Source of the DNA: an uncultured Collinsella sp.
GTDB taxonomy: Bacteria; Actinomycetota; Coriobacteriia; Coriobacteriales; Coriobacteriaceae
DNA: 15,968 nucleotides
Assembly (NCBI GenBank): GCA_902470095.1
Contig: CABRFG010000053.1
Span: forward strand, 1-15,968
Direction of reading: 5' to 3'
Below, one piece after another: positions 6,826-14,814 of this stretch. Every line of letters begins with the position of its first letter. Positions within the stretch are counted from its first letter, which is position 1. Position numbers and translations under genes: made by a program. Under the pieces are notes generated by a model, which was given only the letters and a program-made list of their open reading frames with translations, was not told where the DNA came from and did not search any database.

Positions 6826-7554
6826 ATGCGCCTGTTTAAGCAGACGCCCGAGGACTATTACAACGCCCCCTACGCCGAGTTCCCGGCGCTCATCCGCGGC
6901 ACTGTCGTCGTGGTTATGGCCATCCTTTGGGCCTTCTCCAAGCTCATGTGGCGCTGGAAGGTAGAGGACGCCGACCTACTGTTTGAGCGCCAAGAAGGCC
7001 GCGGCAGCGTGGTCATCTGCAACCACACCTCGATGGCCGAGCTCTTGGCCGTGGAGACGGCGCTGTTCTTTGGGGGGCGCCGCATTCGTCCCATCTTTAA
7101 GTCCGAGTTCGCCAAGAGCAAGATTGTGCGCTGGGCCTTCAGCCGCGTCGGCGGCATCCCCGTGGAGCGTGGTACTGCCGATATGAAGTGCTTGCGCGCC
7201 GCCCAGCATGCGCTGCAGCGCGGCGAGGACGTTCTGATCTTCCCCGAGGGCACGCGCATCCGCTCGCGCGAGATCAAGCCCGAGGTCCACGGCGGTTTTG
7301 CGCTCATCGCTCAGATGGGCAAGGCACCTGTGAACCCGCTCGCCATTTGCGGCTGGTCCGACATCACGCCCGCGGGCAAAAAGATCATGCGTCCCAAGAA
7401 ATGCTGGATCCGCGCCGGCAAGGCTGTCTCGCTTTCCGACGCACCGGCCGGGCTTAAGCGCACGGAGCGCCTGGAATGGTTTGAGTCCGAGGCCATGAAC
7501 CGCGTCTACGCCATGCGAGACGAGCTGTGCGCCGAGCATCCGGGCAGGTTCTAG
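6826..7554 (+). CDS. plsC: Lysophospholipid acyltransferase family protein (PlsC-like) with an HX4E motif
   Basis: A 242-residue membrane-bound acyltransferase likely to transfer a fatty acyl chain to the sn-2 position of lysophosphatidic acid. A hydrophobic segment at about 22-42 anchors it. Family blocks are clear: CNHTSMAE (block I, about 65-72), KSEFAKSKIVRWAFSRVGGIPVER (acceptor binding) and FPEGTRIRS (block III). The catalytic block I is normally H-x4-D; here H67 is followed by E72. The neighbours cmk, plsY and gpsA all feed phospholipid synthesis, which supports a PlsC role, but the changed residue leaves room for another acyl acceptor or altered activity. It ends two bases before the ispH start. 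Confidence 0.88.
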   Translation: MRLFKQTPEDYYNAPYAEFPALIRGTVVVVMAILWAFSKLMWRWKVEDADLLFERQEGRGSVVICNHTSMAELLAVETALFFGGRRIRPIFKSEFAKSKIVRWAFSRVGGIPVERGTADMKCLRAAQHALQRGEDVLIFPEGTRIRSREIKPEVHGGFALIAQMGKAPVNPLAICGWSDITPAGKKIMRPKKCWIRAGKAVSLSDAPAGLKRTERLEWFESEAMNRVYAMRDELCAEHPGRF

Positions 7555-7556
7555 CC

Positions 7557-8456
7557 ATGAGCGAGAACGTGACGAACACCGCCGTGACTGCGTCCGATCA
7601 GGACGGCGCGCCCACCATCGAGATCGCAGCCCACGCCGGCACTTGCTACGGCGTGCAGCGCGCGCTCAATATGGCTCTGGCTGCCGCGCCGCAGGCAGGG
7701 GAGAGCGCTCAGGTCCACACCCTGGGGCCGCTCATCCATAACCCCATCGTGGTACGCGAGCTCGCTGAGGCAGGCGTTGGCTTGGCCGAGAACCTGGATA
7801 ATGCCGCAGCCGGCACCGTGATCATCCGCGCCCACGGTGTGGTGCCGCAGGTCATCGATGCCGCTCGCGAGCGTGGCCTTAACGTCATCGACGCCACCTG
7901 CCCTTACGTCAAGAAGGTTCACGTGGCAGCCGAGCGCCTGGTGCGCGAGGGCTACCACGTGGTGGTCGTGGGTGAGCCGGGCCATCCCGAGGTGGAGGGC
8001 ATCCTAGGCCACGCCGGCAATGATGCGCAGGTCGTGAGCTGTGCCGCCGATGCCAACGCTTTGTCGCTCAAGGGCAAGGTGGGCCTGGTTGTGCAGACCA
8101 CCCAGACCGCGCAGAACCTCGCCGAGGTCGTGGCTGCCATCACCCCGCGCGTGCAGGAGCTGCGCGTGATCAACACCATCTGCGCCGCCACGAGTGAGCG
8201 TCAACAGGCAGCAGCCACACTTGCCAACCGCTGCGACTGCATGGTCGTCGTGGGTGGCAAGAACTCGGGCAACACCCGCCGCCTGGCGCAAATTTGCGCA
8301 GACGCCTGCGAGCGCACGTATCACATCGAGGAAGCTTCCGAGCTCCAGGCCGCTTGGTTTGCCGAGGCGCGCCACATCGGCATCACCGCTGGAGCCTCCA
8401 CCCCACAAGAACACATCGAACGCGCCGTCGCGCGCATCAAGGAGCTTTGCCGCTAA
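7557..8456 (+). CDS. ispH: 4-hydroxy-3-methylbut-2-enyl diphosphate reductase
   Basis: The last enzyme of the non-mevalonate (MEP) isoprenoid pathway, reducing HMBPP to IPP and DMAPP with a [4Fe-4S] cluster. All three cluster cysteines are present: C30 in GTCYGV, C115 in ATCPYV and C209 in NTICAAT. Substrate residues also remain: H61 (IHNP), H143 and E145 in GHPEVEG, the VVQTTQT threonines and SGNTRRL. ATG 7557, two bases after the upstream stop, gives 299 residues with a 20-residue lead before the first strand. An upstream in-frame ATG (7527) would start inside the acyltransferase gene and is less likely. The ribosome site is weak, so translation is probably coupled. The products feed undecaprenyl phosphate and quinone synthesis. 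Confidence 0.97.
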   Translation: MSENVTNTAVTASDQDGAPTIEIAAHAGTCYGVQRALNMALAAAPQAGESAQVHTLGPLIHNPIVVRELAEAGVGLAENLDNAAAGTVIIRAHGVVPQVIDAARERGLNVIDATCPYVKKVHVAAERLVREGYHVVVVGEPGHPEVEGILGHAGNDAQVVSCAADANALSLKGKVGLVVQTTQTAQNLAEVVAAITPRVQELRVINTICAATSERQQAAATLANRCDCMVVVGGKNSGNTRRLAQICADACERTYHIEEASELQAAWFAEARHIGITAGASTPQEHIERAVARIKELCR

Positions 8457-8458
8457 CC

Positions 8459-9901
8459 ATGGACCAGACCGTACCCGCATACGCTGCCGAGGTGGCCGAT
8501 TACGGGCGCAGCCGCGACCCCGAGCCGGGTGAGGGCGCGCTCGTTAAGAACGTGCGTCCCGAGTCGCCCGCATGGGATGTGGGTATCGAGCCGGGCATGC
8601 GCGTGCTCACGGTCAACGGCGAGGCGCTCACCGACATGATCGTGTGGCTCTGGGAGGCCGACGATGATACCGTCGACCTCGAGGTTTTCGACCCACGCGA
8701 CAACACCGTCACCTCCGTCGAGCTCGACCGCTTCCCGGGCGAGGACTGGGGCCTGGAGTTCGATGGCCCCATCTTCGACGGCATGCGTACCTGCGTAAAC
8801 GCCTGCGTGTTCTGCTTTATGACCATGTTGCCCAAGGGCGGCCGCTCCACGCTCTATATTCGCGACGACGACTACCGCCTGAGCTTTTTGCAGGGCAACT
8901 TCGTCACGCTCACGAACCTCACCGACGAGGACGTGCAAAACGTCATCCAACGCAACATGAGCCCTATGAACGTGTCGGTCCATGCCGTGAGCCCCGACGT
9001 CCGCCGTCGTATGATGGGCCGCAACGCCCAGCGCGGCATGGACGTACTCGAGGCCATCATGGCCGCCGGCATCGAGATTCACGCGCAAATCGTGTTGTGC
9101 CCCGGCATGAACGACGACGAGGAGCTGGAAAAGACCCTGCGCTTTTGCGAGGAGCACGAGCAAATCACAAGCCTGGGCATTGTGCCGCTCGGTTTTACCA
9201 AGCATCAGAACCGCTTTAGCTGGTCATACAGCGACAAGCCCGAACTGGCGCGCGAGACCATTGCCATGATTCGTCCCTACCAGGACCGCGCCTTCGAGCG
9301 TTTTGGCCGCCACACCTTCCAGATGAGCGACGAGTTCTACCTGGACGCCGGCATCGATCCGCCCGAGGCGGACTTTTACGACGGCTATCCGCAGTACTAC
9401 GACGGTATCGGCATGATCCGCTCATACCTAGACGAGACGGACGATGTGCTTGCCGCCGATGCCGAGCGACTGGCCCGCGTCCGCGAGGCCATCGCCGCTC
9501 GCAGCCAGCACCTGCTGTGCCTCTCGGGCGCCAGCGCACGCGACACCGTGGCACGTTTCGTGGAATCGCCGCGGGGGCTCGCCGGCACCGTCACGGCCAT
9601 CAAGAATCGCTACTTTGGCGGCAACGTGGACGTGACCGGCCTCATCGTCGCCTGCGACATTCTGGAGCAGCTGCCGCAGGACCTCTCGGGGGTTATGCTC
9701 TTTGTGCCTAAGCTCATGTTCAACGCTGACGGCATGACGCTTGACGAGTATCATCGTGACGATTTACTCGCAAGCCTTACCAGTCGCGGCGCCGAGGTTC
9801 ATGTGGTGTCGACCATGCCGCATGAGCTGCTCGATACCCTGGAGCACATCCTTGGCATTGTGCCTGCCGACTCTAACACTTCCACTGACCCTACCCATTA
9901 A
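8459..9901 (+). CDS. DUF512 family protein with PDZ-like and radical-SAM-like iron-sulfur domains
   Basis: From ATG 8459, two bases after the ispH stop, the protein has 480 residues. The N-terminus (about 23-95) resembles a PDZ domain (GALVKNVRPESPAWDVGIEPG, VNGE). The core has the radical-SAM-type motif C112-x3-C116-x2-C119 (CVNACVFCF), expected to hold a [4Fe-4S] cluster, followed by RDDDYRLSFLQGNFVTLTNL, VSVHAVSPDVRRRMMG and IVLCPGMND. The C-terminal DUF512 part contains SDEFYLDAG and CLSGASA. The family (also TIGR03279) is widespread but its reaction is not established. From memory it commonly precedes der in Gram-positive genomes, as here. AAGGAG at 8439-8444 is 14 bases upstream, longer than ideal, so reinitiation after ispH is likely. 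Starting further upstream would run through ispH. Confidence 0.9.
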   Translation: MDQTVPAYAAEVADYGRSRDPEPGEGALVKNVRPESPAWDVGIEPGMRVLTVNGEALTDMIVWLWEADDDTVDLEVFDPRDNTVTSVELDRFPGEDWGLEFDGPIFDGMRTCVNACVFCFMTMLPKGGRSTLYIRDDDYRLSFLQGNFVTLTNLTDEDVQNVIQRNMSPMNVSVHAVSPDVRRRMMGRNAQRGMDVLEAIMAAGIEIHAQIVLCPGMNDDEELEKTLRFCEEHEQITSLGIVPLGFTKHQNRFSWSYSDKPELARETIAMIRPYQDRAFERFGRHTFQMSDEFYLDAGIDPPEADFYDGYPQYYDGIGMIRSYLDETDDVLAADAERLARVREAIAARSQHLLCLSGASARDTVARFVESPRGLAGTVTAIKNRYFGGNVDVTGLIVACDILEQLPQDLSGVMLFVPKLMFNADGMTLDEYHRDDLLASLTSRGAEVHVVSTMPHELLDTLEHILGIVPADSNTSTDPTH

Positions 9902-9914
9902 AGGAGTGCAGATG
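9900..9914 (+). promoter_or_regulatory. Ribosome binding site and start of der
   Basis: AAAGGAG at 9900-9906 overlaps the stop codon of the DUF512 gene and lies 5 bases before ATG 9912. The resulting protein begins with the GTPase beta strand and G1 loop, as expected. The frame is open further upstream to ATG 9741, but that start lacks family support. Confidence 0.85.
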
Positions 9915-11246
9915 AAACCTATCGTCGCCGTCGTCGGACGCCCCAACGTGGGCAAGTCCACGCTCGTTAACCGCCTGGCCCAGACCTCGGACGCCATCGT
10001 CCATGAGTCCCGCGGCGTCACGCGCGACCGCTCGTACCACACGGCCGATTGGAACGGCCGCGAGTTCACCATCGTCGACACGGGCGGCATCGAACCGCTC
10101 AAGAGCGATGACGTCTTCGCCACGTCCATTCGCGACCAGGCCCTCGCCGCCGCCGAGGAAGCCGCCGTCATCCTGTTTGTGGTCGACGGCCGCACCGGCG
10201 TCACCGAGGAGGACGAGTCGGTCGCTCGCATGCTCAAGCGCTGCGACAAGCCGGTCTTTCTGCTGGTGAACAAGCTCGACAACCCCGATCGAGAGAACGA
10301 CAGCATCTGGGAGTTCTATTCGCTCGGCATCGGCGAGCCCACGCCGCTCTCGGCCCTGCATGGCCACGGCACGGGCGACCTGCTCGATGACATCGTGGCC
10401 CTGCTTCCCGAGGAAGAGGACGAGGTCGCCGATGAGTTCCCCGACGCGCTGAACGTCGCCATCATCGGCCGCCCCAACGCCGGTAAGTCTTCGCTGTTCA
10501 ACCGCATCCTGGGCGCCGACCGCTCCATCGTGTCCAACATTGCCGGCACGACGCGCGACGCCATCGACACCGTCGTGGAGCGCAACGGCAAGCACTACCG
10601 CATGGTCGACACCGCGGGCATCCGCAAGAAGAGTACCGTGTACGAGAACATCGAGTACTACTCCATGGTCCGCGGCCTGCGCGCCATCGACCGCGCCGAC
10701 GTGGCGCTGCTCGTCGTCGACGCCTCCGTTGGCGTTACCGAACAGGACCAGAAGGTCATGGGTCTTGCCATCGAGCGCGGCTGTGCCATCGTTGTGCTGC
10801 TCAACAAGTGGGATCTGCTCGACGACGACCGTAAGCGCGAGGCCTGCATGGAGACCATCGACCGCCGTCTGGGCGTCATGGCTCCCTGGGCCCAGTACCT
10901 GCGCATCTCTGCCCTCACTGGCCGCAGCGTTGAGAAGATCTGGGCGATGGTCGACGCCGCCGAGAAGACGCGCTCGCAAAAGATCAGCACCTCGCGCCTC
11001 AACACGTTCCTCACCGATCTGCGCGAGTTCGGTCATACCGTGGTGGACGGCAAGCGCCGCCTGCGCATGCACTACGTGACCCAGACGGGCGTCAACCCGC
11101 CGACGTTCACCTTCTTCGTCAACCACAGCGATCTGGTCAACGACACCTATCAGCGCTACGTGGAGAACCGTATGCGCTCGACCTTCGATTTTTCCGGTAC
11201 GCCCATTCGACTCTTCTTTAGGAAGAAGGAGCAAAAGGATGCTTAA
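9912..11246 (+). CDS. der: Ribosome biogenesis GTPase Der (EngA), two GTPase domains
   Basis: A 444-residue essential GTPase that helps mature the 50S ribosomal subunit. Domain 1 has G1 GRPNVGKS at 9-16, DTGG at 56-59 and NKLD at 120-123. Domain 2 has G1 GRPNAGKS at 186-193, DTAG at 233-236 and NKWD at 298-301. The two are joined by an acidic linker (PEEEDEVADEF, about 165-175). The C-terminal KH-like domain (about 355-440) includes HYVTQTGVNPPTFTFFVN and ends with GTPIRLFFRKKE. This double-GTPase layout is unique to Der. It overlaps plsY by 8 bases. Confidence 0.98.
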   Translation: MKPIVAVVGRPNVGKSTLVNRLAQTSDAIVHESRGVTRDRSYHTADWNGREFTIVDTGGIEPLKSDDVFATSIRDQALAAAEEAAVILFVVDGRTGVTEEDESVARMLKRCDKPVFLLVNKLDNPDRENDSIWEFYSLGIGEPTPLSALHGHGTGDLLDDIVALLPEEEDEVADEFPDALNVAIIGRPNAGKSSLFNRILGADRSIVSNIAGTTRDAIDTVVERNGKHYRMVDTAGIRKKSTVYENIEYYSMVRGLRAIDRADVALLVVDASVGVTEQDQKVMGLAIERGCAIVVLLNKWDLLDDDRKREACMETIDRRLGVMAPWAQYLRISALTGRSVEKIWAMVDAAEKTRSQKISTSRLNTFLTDLREFGHTVVDGKRRLRMHYVTQTGVNPPTFTFFVNHSDLVNDTYQRYVENRMRSTFDFSGTPIRLFFRKKEQKDA

Positions 11247-11922
11247 TCCGATTCTGCTGACCGCCATCTGCGCCGTGGTCTCGTTCTTTATCGGAGCGAT
11301 TCCGTTTGGCCTGATCCTGGGCCGTGTGTTCAACCACACGGACATTCGCAAGGCGGGCTCCGGCAACATCGGCACCACCAACGCCCTGCGCGTGGCCGGC
11401 CCCAAGGTGGCCGCGCTCACGCTGCTTCTCGACTGCCTTAAGGGCGCCATCTGCGTCCTTATCGCGCGTCCGCTCATTGCCGACTTGGGCTATGGCTTCC
11501 CCGTGAGCATTATGGCCCCCGGTGCCGCCGGCGACTGGATGCTCGGCGTCATCTGCCTGGCAGCCGTGTGGGGCCATATCTTCTCGCCCTACCTCAACTT
11601 CCATGGCGGCAAGGGCATCGCAGTTGGTCTGGGCGTCATCCTCGCCTGGTACTGGCCCATCGGACTTTCGCTGCTGGGCATGTTTATCGTGGCCGTCGCC
11701 ATCACCAAGTTTGTGTCGGTGGGCTCGCTTGCCGCGGCCATCGGTCTTCCCATCGCTGCCTGCGCGGTCTTTCCGTACAGCAGCCTCGGACTTAAGTTTT
11801 GCATGGCGCTGATCGGCATTACTGTGGTGTGGGCCCATCGTGCGAACATCAAAAAGCTCATGACGGGTAAGGAGTCCAAGCTCTCGTTTACCAAGCGCGT
11901 CACCGAGCCCGACGATAAGTAG
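11239..11922 (+). CDS. plsY: Glycerol-3-phosphate acyltransferase PlsY (acyl-phosphate dependent)
   Basis: A 227-residue polytopic membrane protein with about six hydrophobic segments that transfers the acyl group of acyl-phosphate to sn-glycerol-3-phosphate, giving lysophosphatidic acid. Three signature loops are intact: GSGNIGTTN from residue 40, FHGGKGIA around H122-K125, and HRANIKKL from H200. AAGGAG at 11226-11231 lies 7 bases before ATG 11239, which itself overlaps the end of der by 8 bases, so the two are translationally coupled. The next gene, gpsA, makes its glycerol-3-phosphate substrate. The C-terminal 20 residues or so after the third loop are hydrophilic and cytoplasmic. PlsX, the acyl-phosphate producer, is not in the window. 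Confidence 0.97.
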   Translation: MLNPILLTAICAVVSFFIGAIPFGLILGRVFNHTDIRKAGSGNIGTTNALRVAGPKVAALTLLLDCLKGAICVLIARPLIADLGYGFPVSIMAPGAAGDWMLGVICLAAVWGHIFSPYLNFHGGKGIAVGLGVILAWYWPIGLSLLGMFIVAVAITKFVSVGSLAAAIGLPIAACAVFPYSSLGLKFCMALIGITVVWAHRANIKKLMTGKESKLSFTKRVTEPDDK

Positions 11923-11931
11923 GAGAGAGTC

Positions 11932-12939
11932 ATGAATGTTGCGCTGATTGGCTCCGGCTCCTGGGGAACCGCCGTCGCGGGCCTTGCCGCCGCGCGGGCC
12001 GAGCGCGTGACCATGTGGGCCCACAGCGAGCAGACGGCCTCCGGCATTAACGGCGAGCACCGCAACCCCCGCTACCTTGTGGGCTACAAGCTGCCCGGCA
12101 ACGTCGTCGCCACGACGGACCTGGCGCAGGCGCTCGACGGTGCCGAGGCCATCATCTTTGCCGTGCCATCTACGCACCTTCGCAGCGTGTGCCACCAGGC
12201 CGCTCCCTGTATCGCCGTCGATACCCCGGCGCTCTGCCTCACCAAGGGCATTGAGCCCGAGTCCGGCCTGCTCATGAGCGAGGTCATCGCCAGTGAGATC
12301 GGCAACGAGTCGCGCGTAGCGGCGCTCTCGGGCCCCAACCATGCTGAGGAAATCTGCCGCGGCGGACTTTCTGCCGCCGTCATCGCAAGCAAAGATCCGC
12401 AGATAGGGGAGACCTTTAAGGAACTGCTCCTGTCCACGGCCTTCCGCATCTATCTGTCGCAAGACATGACCGGTGTCGAGGTCTGCGGCGCCATGAAAAA
12501 CGTCATCGCCATCGTATGTGGCATCTCCGCCGGCACCGGTGCGGGCGACAATACGCTCGCCCTTATCATGACGCGCGGCCTGGCCGAGATCAGCCGTCTG
12601 GTGCATGCCCGCGGCGGGCAGGCTATGACCTGCATGGGACTCGCGGGCATGGGCGACCTCATTGCCACCTGCACCTCGGAGCATTCGCGCAACCGTACCT
12701 TTGGCTACGAGTTTGCCCACGGCGTTTCGCTCGACGAGTACCAGACGCGCACGCATATGGTGGTCGAAGGCGCCGTCGCGGCCCGCAGCGTCAGCGAGCT
12801 CGCCCGTTCACTGGGCGTAGACATTCCGCTCACCTTTGCCGTGGAGCAAACGCTCTACAACGGTGTTACTTTGGATAGGGCAGTCGAGATTCTTACCGAT
12901 CGCGTCCCTTCTCAGGAGTTCTACGGACTCACCGACTAA
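11932..12939 (+). CDS. gpsA: NAD(P)-dependent glycerol-3-phosphate dehydrogenase
   Basis: A 335-residue soluble enzyme that reduces dihydroxyacetone phosphate to sn-glycerol-3-phosphate for phospholipid synthesis. The Rossmann fold opens the protein with GSGSWG at 7-12. Later come FAVPSTHLR, the SGPNHAEEI motif and catalytic K189 in CGAMKNVIAI. The C-terminal helical domain carries GLAGMGDLIATCTSEHSRNR, which binds substrate phosphate, and VVEGAVAA. Length is typical. AGGAGAG at 11921-11927, overlapping the plsY stop, precedes ATG 11932. Direct adjacency to plsY couples supply and use of glycerol-3-phosphate. Confidence 0.98.
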   Translation: MNVALIGSGSWGTAVAGLAAARAERVTMWAHSEQTASGINGEHRNPRYLVGYKLPGNVVATTDLAQALDGAEAIIFAVPSTHLRSVCHQAAPCIAVDTPALCLTKGIEPESGLLMSEVIASEIGNESRVAALSGPNHAEEICRGGLSAAVIASKDPQIGETFKELLLSTAFRIYLSQDMTGVEVCGAMKNVIAIVCGISAGTGAGDNTLALIMTRGLAEISRLVHARGGQAMTCMGLAGMGDLIATCTSEHSRNRTFGYEFAHGVSLDEYQTRTHMVVEGAVAARSVSELARSLGVDIPLTFAVEQTLYNGVTLDRAVEILTDRVPSQEFYGLTD

Positions 12940-12957
12940 CGCAGAAAGGCTTCTACC

Positions 12958-13629
12958 ATGGGTTCCATTAAAATCGCTCCGTCCGTCCTTTCGGCCGACA
13001 TGGCCAACCTCAAGGGCGAGTTCGACAAGATCGCCGGTGCCGACTACGTGCACTTCGACGTCATGGACGGCCACTTTACCGGCAACCTGACCTTTGGCGT
13101 TGACATCCTTAAGGCCGTCAAGCGCTCCACCGATATACCGGTCGACGCGCACCTGATGGTGTCGAACCCCGACGAGACGGTCGATTGGTACGCCGACGCC
13201 GGTGCCGACATGATCACCGTGCACTACGAGGCTTCCACGCACCTACACCGCACGCTCACGCATCTGCAGCAGCGCGGCGTCAAGGCCGGCGTGGTGCTCA
13301 ACCCCGCCACCCCCGTGTGCGTGCTCGAAAGCATTATCGATGTCGTCGACATGGTGCTGCTCATGAGCGTGAACCCGGGCTTTGGCGGCCAGAGCTTTAT
13401 CCCGGGCACTTTGCATAAGCTCCACGAGCTTAAGGCCATGTGTGAGCGTCACGGCGTTTCGCCCCTCATCGAGGTCGACGGCGGCATCTCTTCCAAGAAC
13501 ATTGCCGAGGTCGTCAAGGCCGGCGCAAATGTCCTGGTGGCCGGCTCCGCCGTATTTAAGTCCCAAGATCCCGCCGCTGAGGTTGCGCTGCTGCAGAAGC
13601 TGGGCAACGAGGCTGCACAGGAGGCATAA
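12958..13629 (+). CDS. rpe: Ribulose-phosphate 3-epimerase
   Basis: A 223-residue TIM-barrel enzyme that interconverts ribulose 5-phosphate and xylulose 5-phosphate in the pentose phosphate pathway. Metal and catalytic residues are visible: H32, D34 (HFDVMDGHF), H65 (DAHLMV) and D174 (VDGGIS). The phosphate-binding segments VNPGFGGQSFIP and GSAVF are also present. After HF the usual VPN is replaced by TGN. AAAGG at 12945-12949 is 8 bases before ATG 12958, and the gap to gpsA is 18 bases with no terminator, so it probably shares the transcript. It links carbon flux to the phospholipid genes only loosely. Confidence 0.97.
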   Translation: MGSIKIAPSVLSADMANLKGEFDKIAGADYVHFDVMDGHFTGNLTFGVDILKAVKRSTDIPVDAHLMVSNPDETVDWYADAGADMITVHYEASTHLHRTLTHLQQRGVKAGVVLNPATPVCVLESIIDVVDMVLLMSVNPGFGGQSFIPGTLHKLHELKAMCERHGVSPLIEVDGGISSKNIAEVVKAGANVLVAGSAVFKSQDPAAEVALLQKLGNEAAQEA

Positions 13630-13635
13630 ACCCTT

Positions 13636-14814
13636 ATGACCACAGGTCAAAACCGCATACCCGTGAATCTTGACTACGCCGCCTCGACGCCCATGCGCGC
13701 CGAGGCGCTCCTTGCGCAGCGCGAGTACGACGACAGCGAGCTTGCCGGCGTCAACCCCAACTCGCTGCACTCGCTTGGCCGCAAAGCCGGCGCACGCCTG
13801 GAAGTCGCCCGTCGCGAGATCGCCCGCAGCTTTGGCGCACGCGTTCGCCCGTCCGAGATTGTACTGACCAACGGCGGCACCGAAGCCAACCAGCTGGCGC
13901 TGCTCGGTCTTGCCGAGGGCGCTCGTCAGCGCGATCGCAAGCGCGATCGTGTAATCGTTTCGGCCATCGAGCACGATTCGATTCTGGACAACCTGCCGCT
14001 GCTGCGAGCCGCGGGCTTTACCGTGGACCTGGTACAGCCCTGCCGTGCGGGCTACATCGAACCCGCCGCGCTGAGCGACTTGCTAGGCGATGACGTAGCG
14101 CTCGTGAGCATTATGGTTGCCAATAACGAGACCGGTGTGGTGCAGCCCATCCGCGAGCTTGCCGCCGCCGTGCACGCCGCGGGCGCCCTGTTCCATACCG
14201 ACGCCATCCAGGGTTATCTGCATATCCCGCTCGATGTACACGAGCTGGGCGTTGACGCCATGACCGTTGCCGCACACAAGATTGGCGGCCCCGTGGCCTC
14301 TGGCGCGCTCTACCTTAAGAGCCGCACGCCGCTGCGCCCGCGCATTTTTGGCGGAGGACAGGAGGCCGGACGACGTGCCGGTACGCAGGACCTGCGTACA
14401 CAGCTGGCTTTTGCCGCTGCCGCCTCCGCGCTGTTGCCGAATGTTGCCAAGGAGCGCACAACGCTGCAGGCCTTATCCGACAAGCTTTACGCCACGCTTA
14501 CGGCTCATCCGCGTATTCATGCCACCATGGGCGACTACGCACAGGCCGATCGTCTGCCGGGTATGGTTTCGATCTACGTCGACGGCATGGACTCCGAGGA
14601 GCTCATCGTCAAGCTCGACGCCGCCGGCTTTGAGGTATCGGCAGGCTCGGCGTGCTCGAGCGGCAGCATGGACCCGAGCCATGTTTTGAGCGCGATGGGC
14701 ATCGGTCGCGAGCAGGCGCTAGGCGCACTGCGCATCTCCTTCGATGACCGCGTGGACCCGGCTGACCTGGACGACTTTGCCCAGACGCTGCTCTCGATCG
14801 TAGGTGCTGCATGA
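13636..14814 (+). CDS. Cysteine desulfurase, class I (NifS/IscS-like)
   Basis: A 392-residue PLP enzyme that removes sulfur from cysteine to give alanine and an enzyme-bound persulfide. Cofactor residues are clear: GGTEANQLAL, H in SAIEHDSI, NNETGVVQP, D189 and Q192 in TDAIQG, and Schiff-base K215 in AHKIGGP. The catalytic C340 lies in GSACSSGSMDPSHVL, whose long loop marks class I. No IscU, SufU or ThiI gene is adjacent, so whether it serves Fe-S clusters, tRNA thiolation or another route is open. ATG 13636 follows AGGAGG (13619-13624) with an 11-base spacer. It overlaps the Nif3-like gene by ATGA. Confidence 0.96.
   Translation: MTTGQNRIPVNLDYAASTPMRAEALLAQREYDDSELAGVNPNSLHSLGRKAGARLEVARREIARSFGARVRPSEIVLTNGGTEANQLALLGLAEGARQRDRKRDRVIVSAIEHDSILDNLPLLRAAGFTVDLVQPCRAGYIEPAALSDLLGDDVALVSIMVANNETGVVQPIRELAAAVHAAGALFHTDAIQGYLHIPLDVHELGVDAMTVAAHKIGGPVASGALYLKSRTPLRPRIFGGGQEAGRRAGTQDLRTQLAFAAAASALLPNVAKERTTLQALSDKLYATLTAHPRIHATMGDYAQADRLPGMVSIYVDGMDSEELIVKLDAAGFEVSAGSACSSGSMDPSHVLSAMGIGREQALGALRISFDDRVDPADLDDFAQTLLSIVGAA

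Noticed and set aside
8294..8458. Upstream in-frame start for the DUF512 gene
   Set aside because: This part lies wholly inside ispH and encodes an Arg/His-rich sequence unlike the family; ATG 8459 directly after the ispH stop is better.
9741..9911. Upstream in-frame start for der
   Set aside because: It lies inside the DUF512 gene. The AAAGGAG at 9900-9906 and the G1 loop nine residues after ATG 9912 fix the start.
9891..11477. A 528-codon open frame on the minus strand opposite der and plsY
   Set aside because: It is exactly antisense to a gene with all GTPase motifs, has low-complexity Val/Asp/His/Gly-rich content and no recognisable domain. Long antisense frames are expected where codons favour C/G in third position.
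11218..12756. A 512-codon open frame on the minus strand opposite plsY and gpsA
   Set aside because: Same cause: a shadow of well-supported genes, with no ribosome site or family resemblance.
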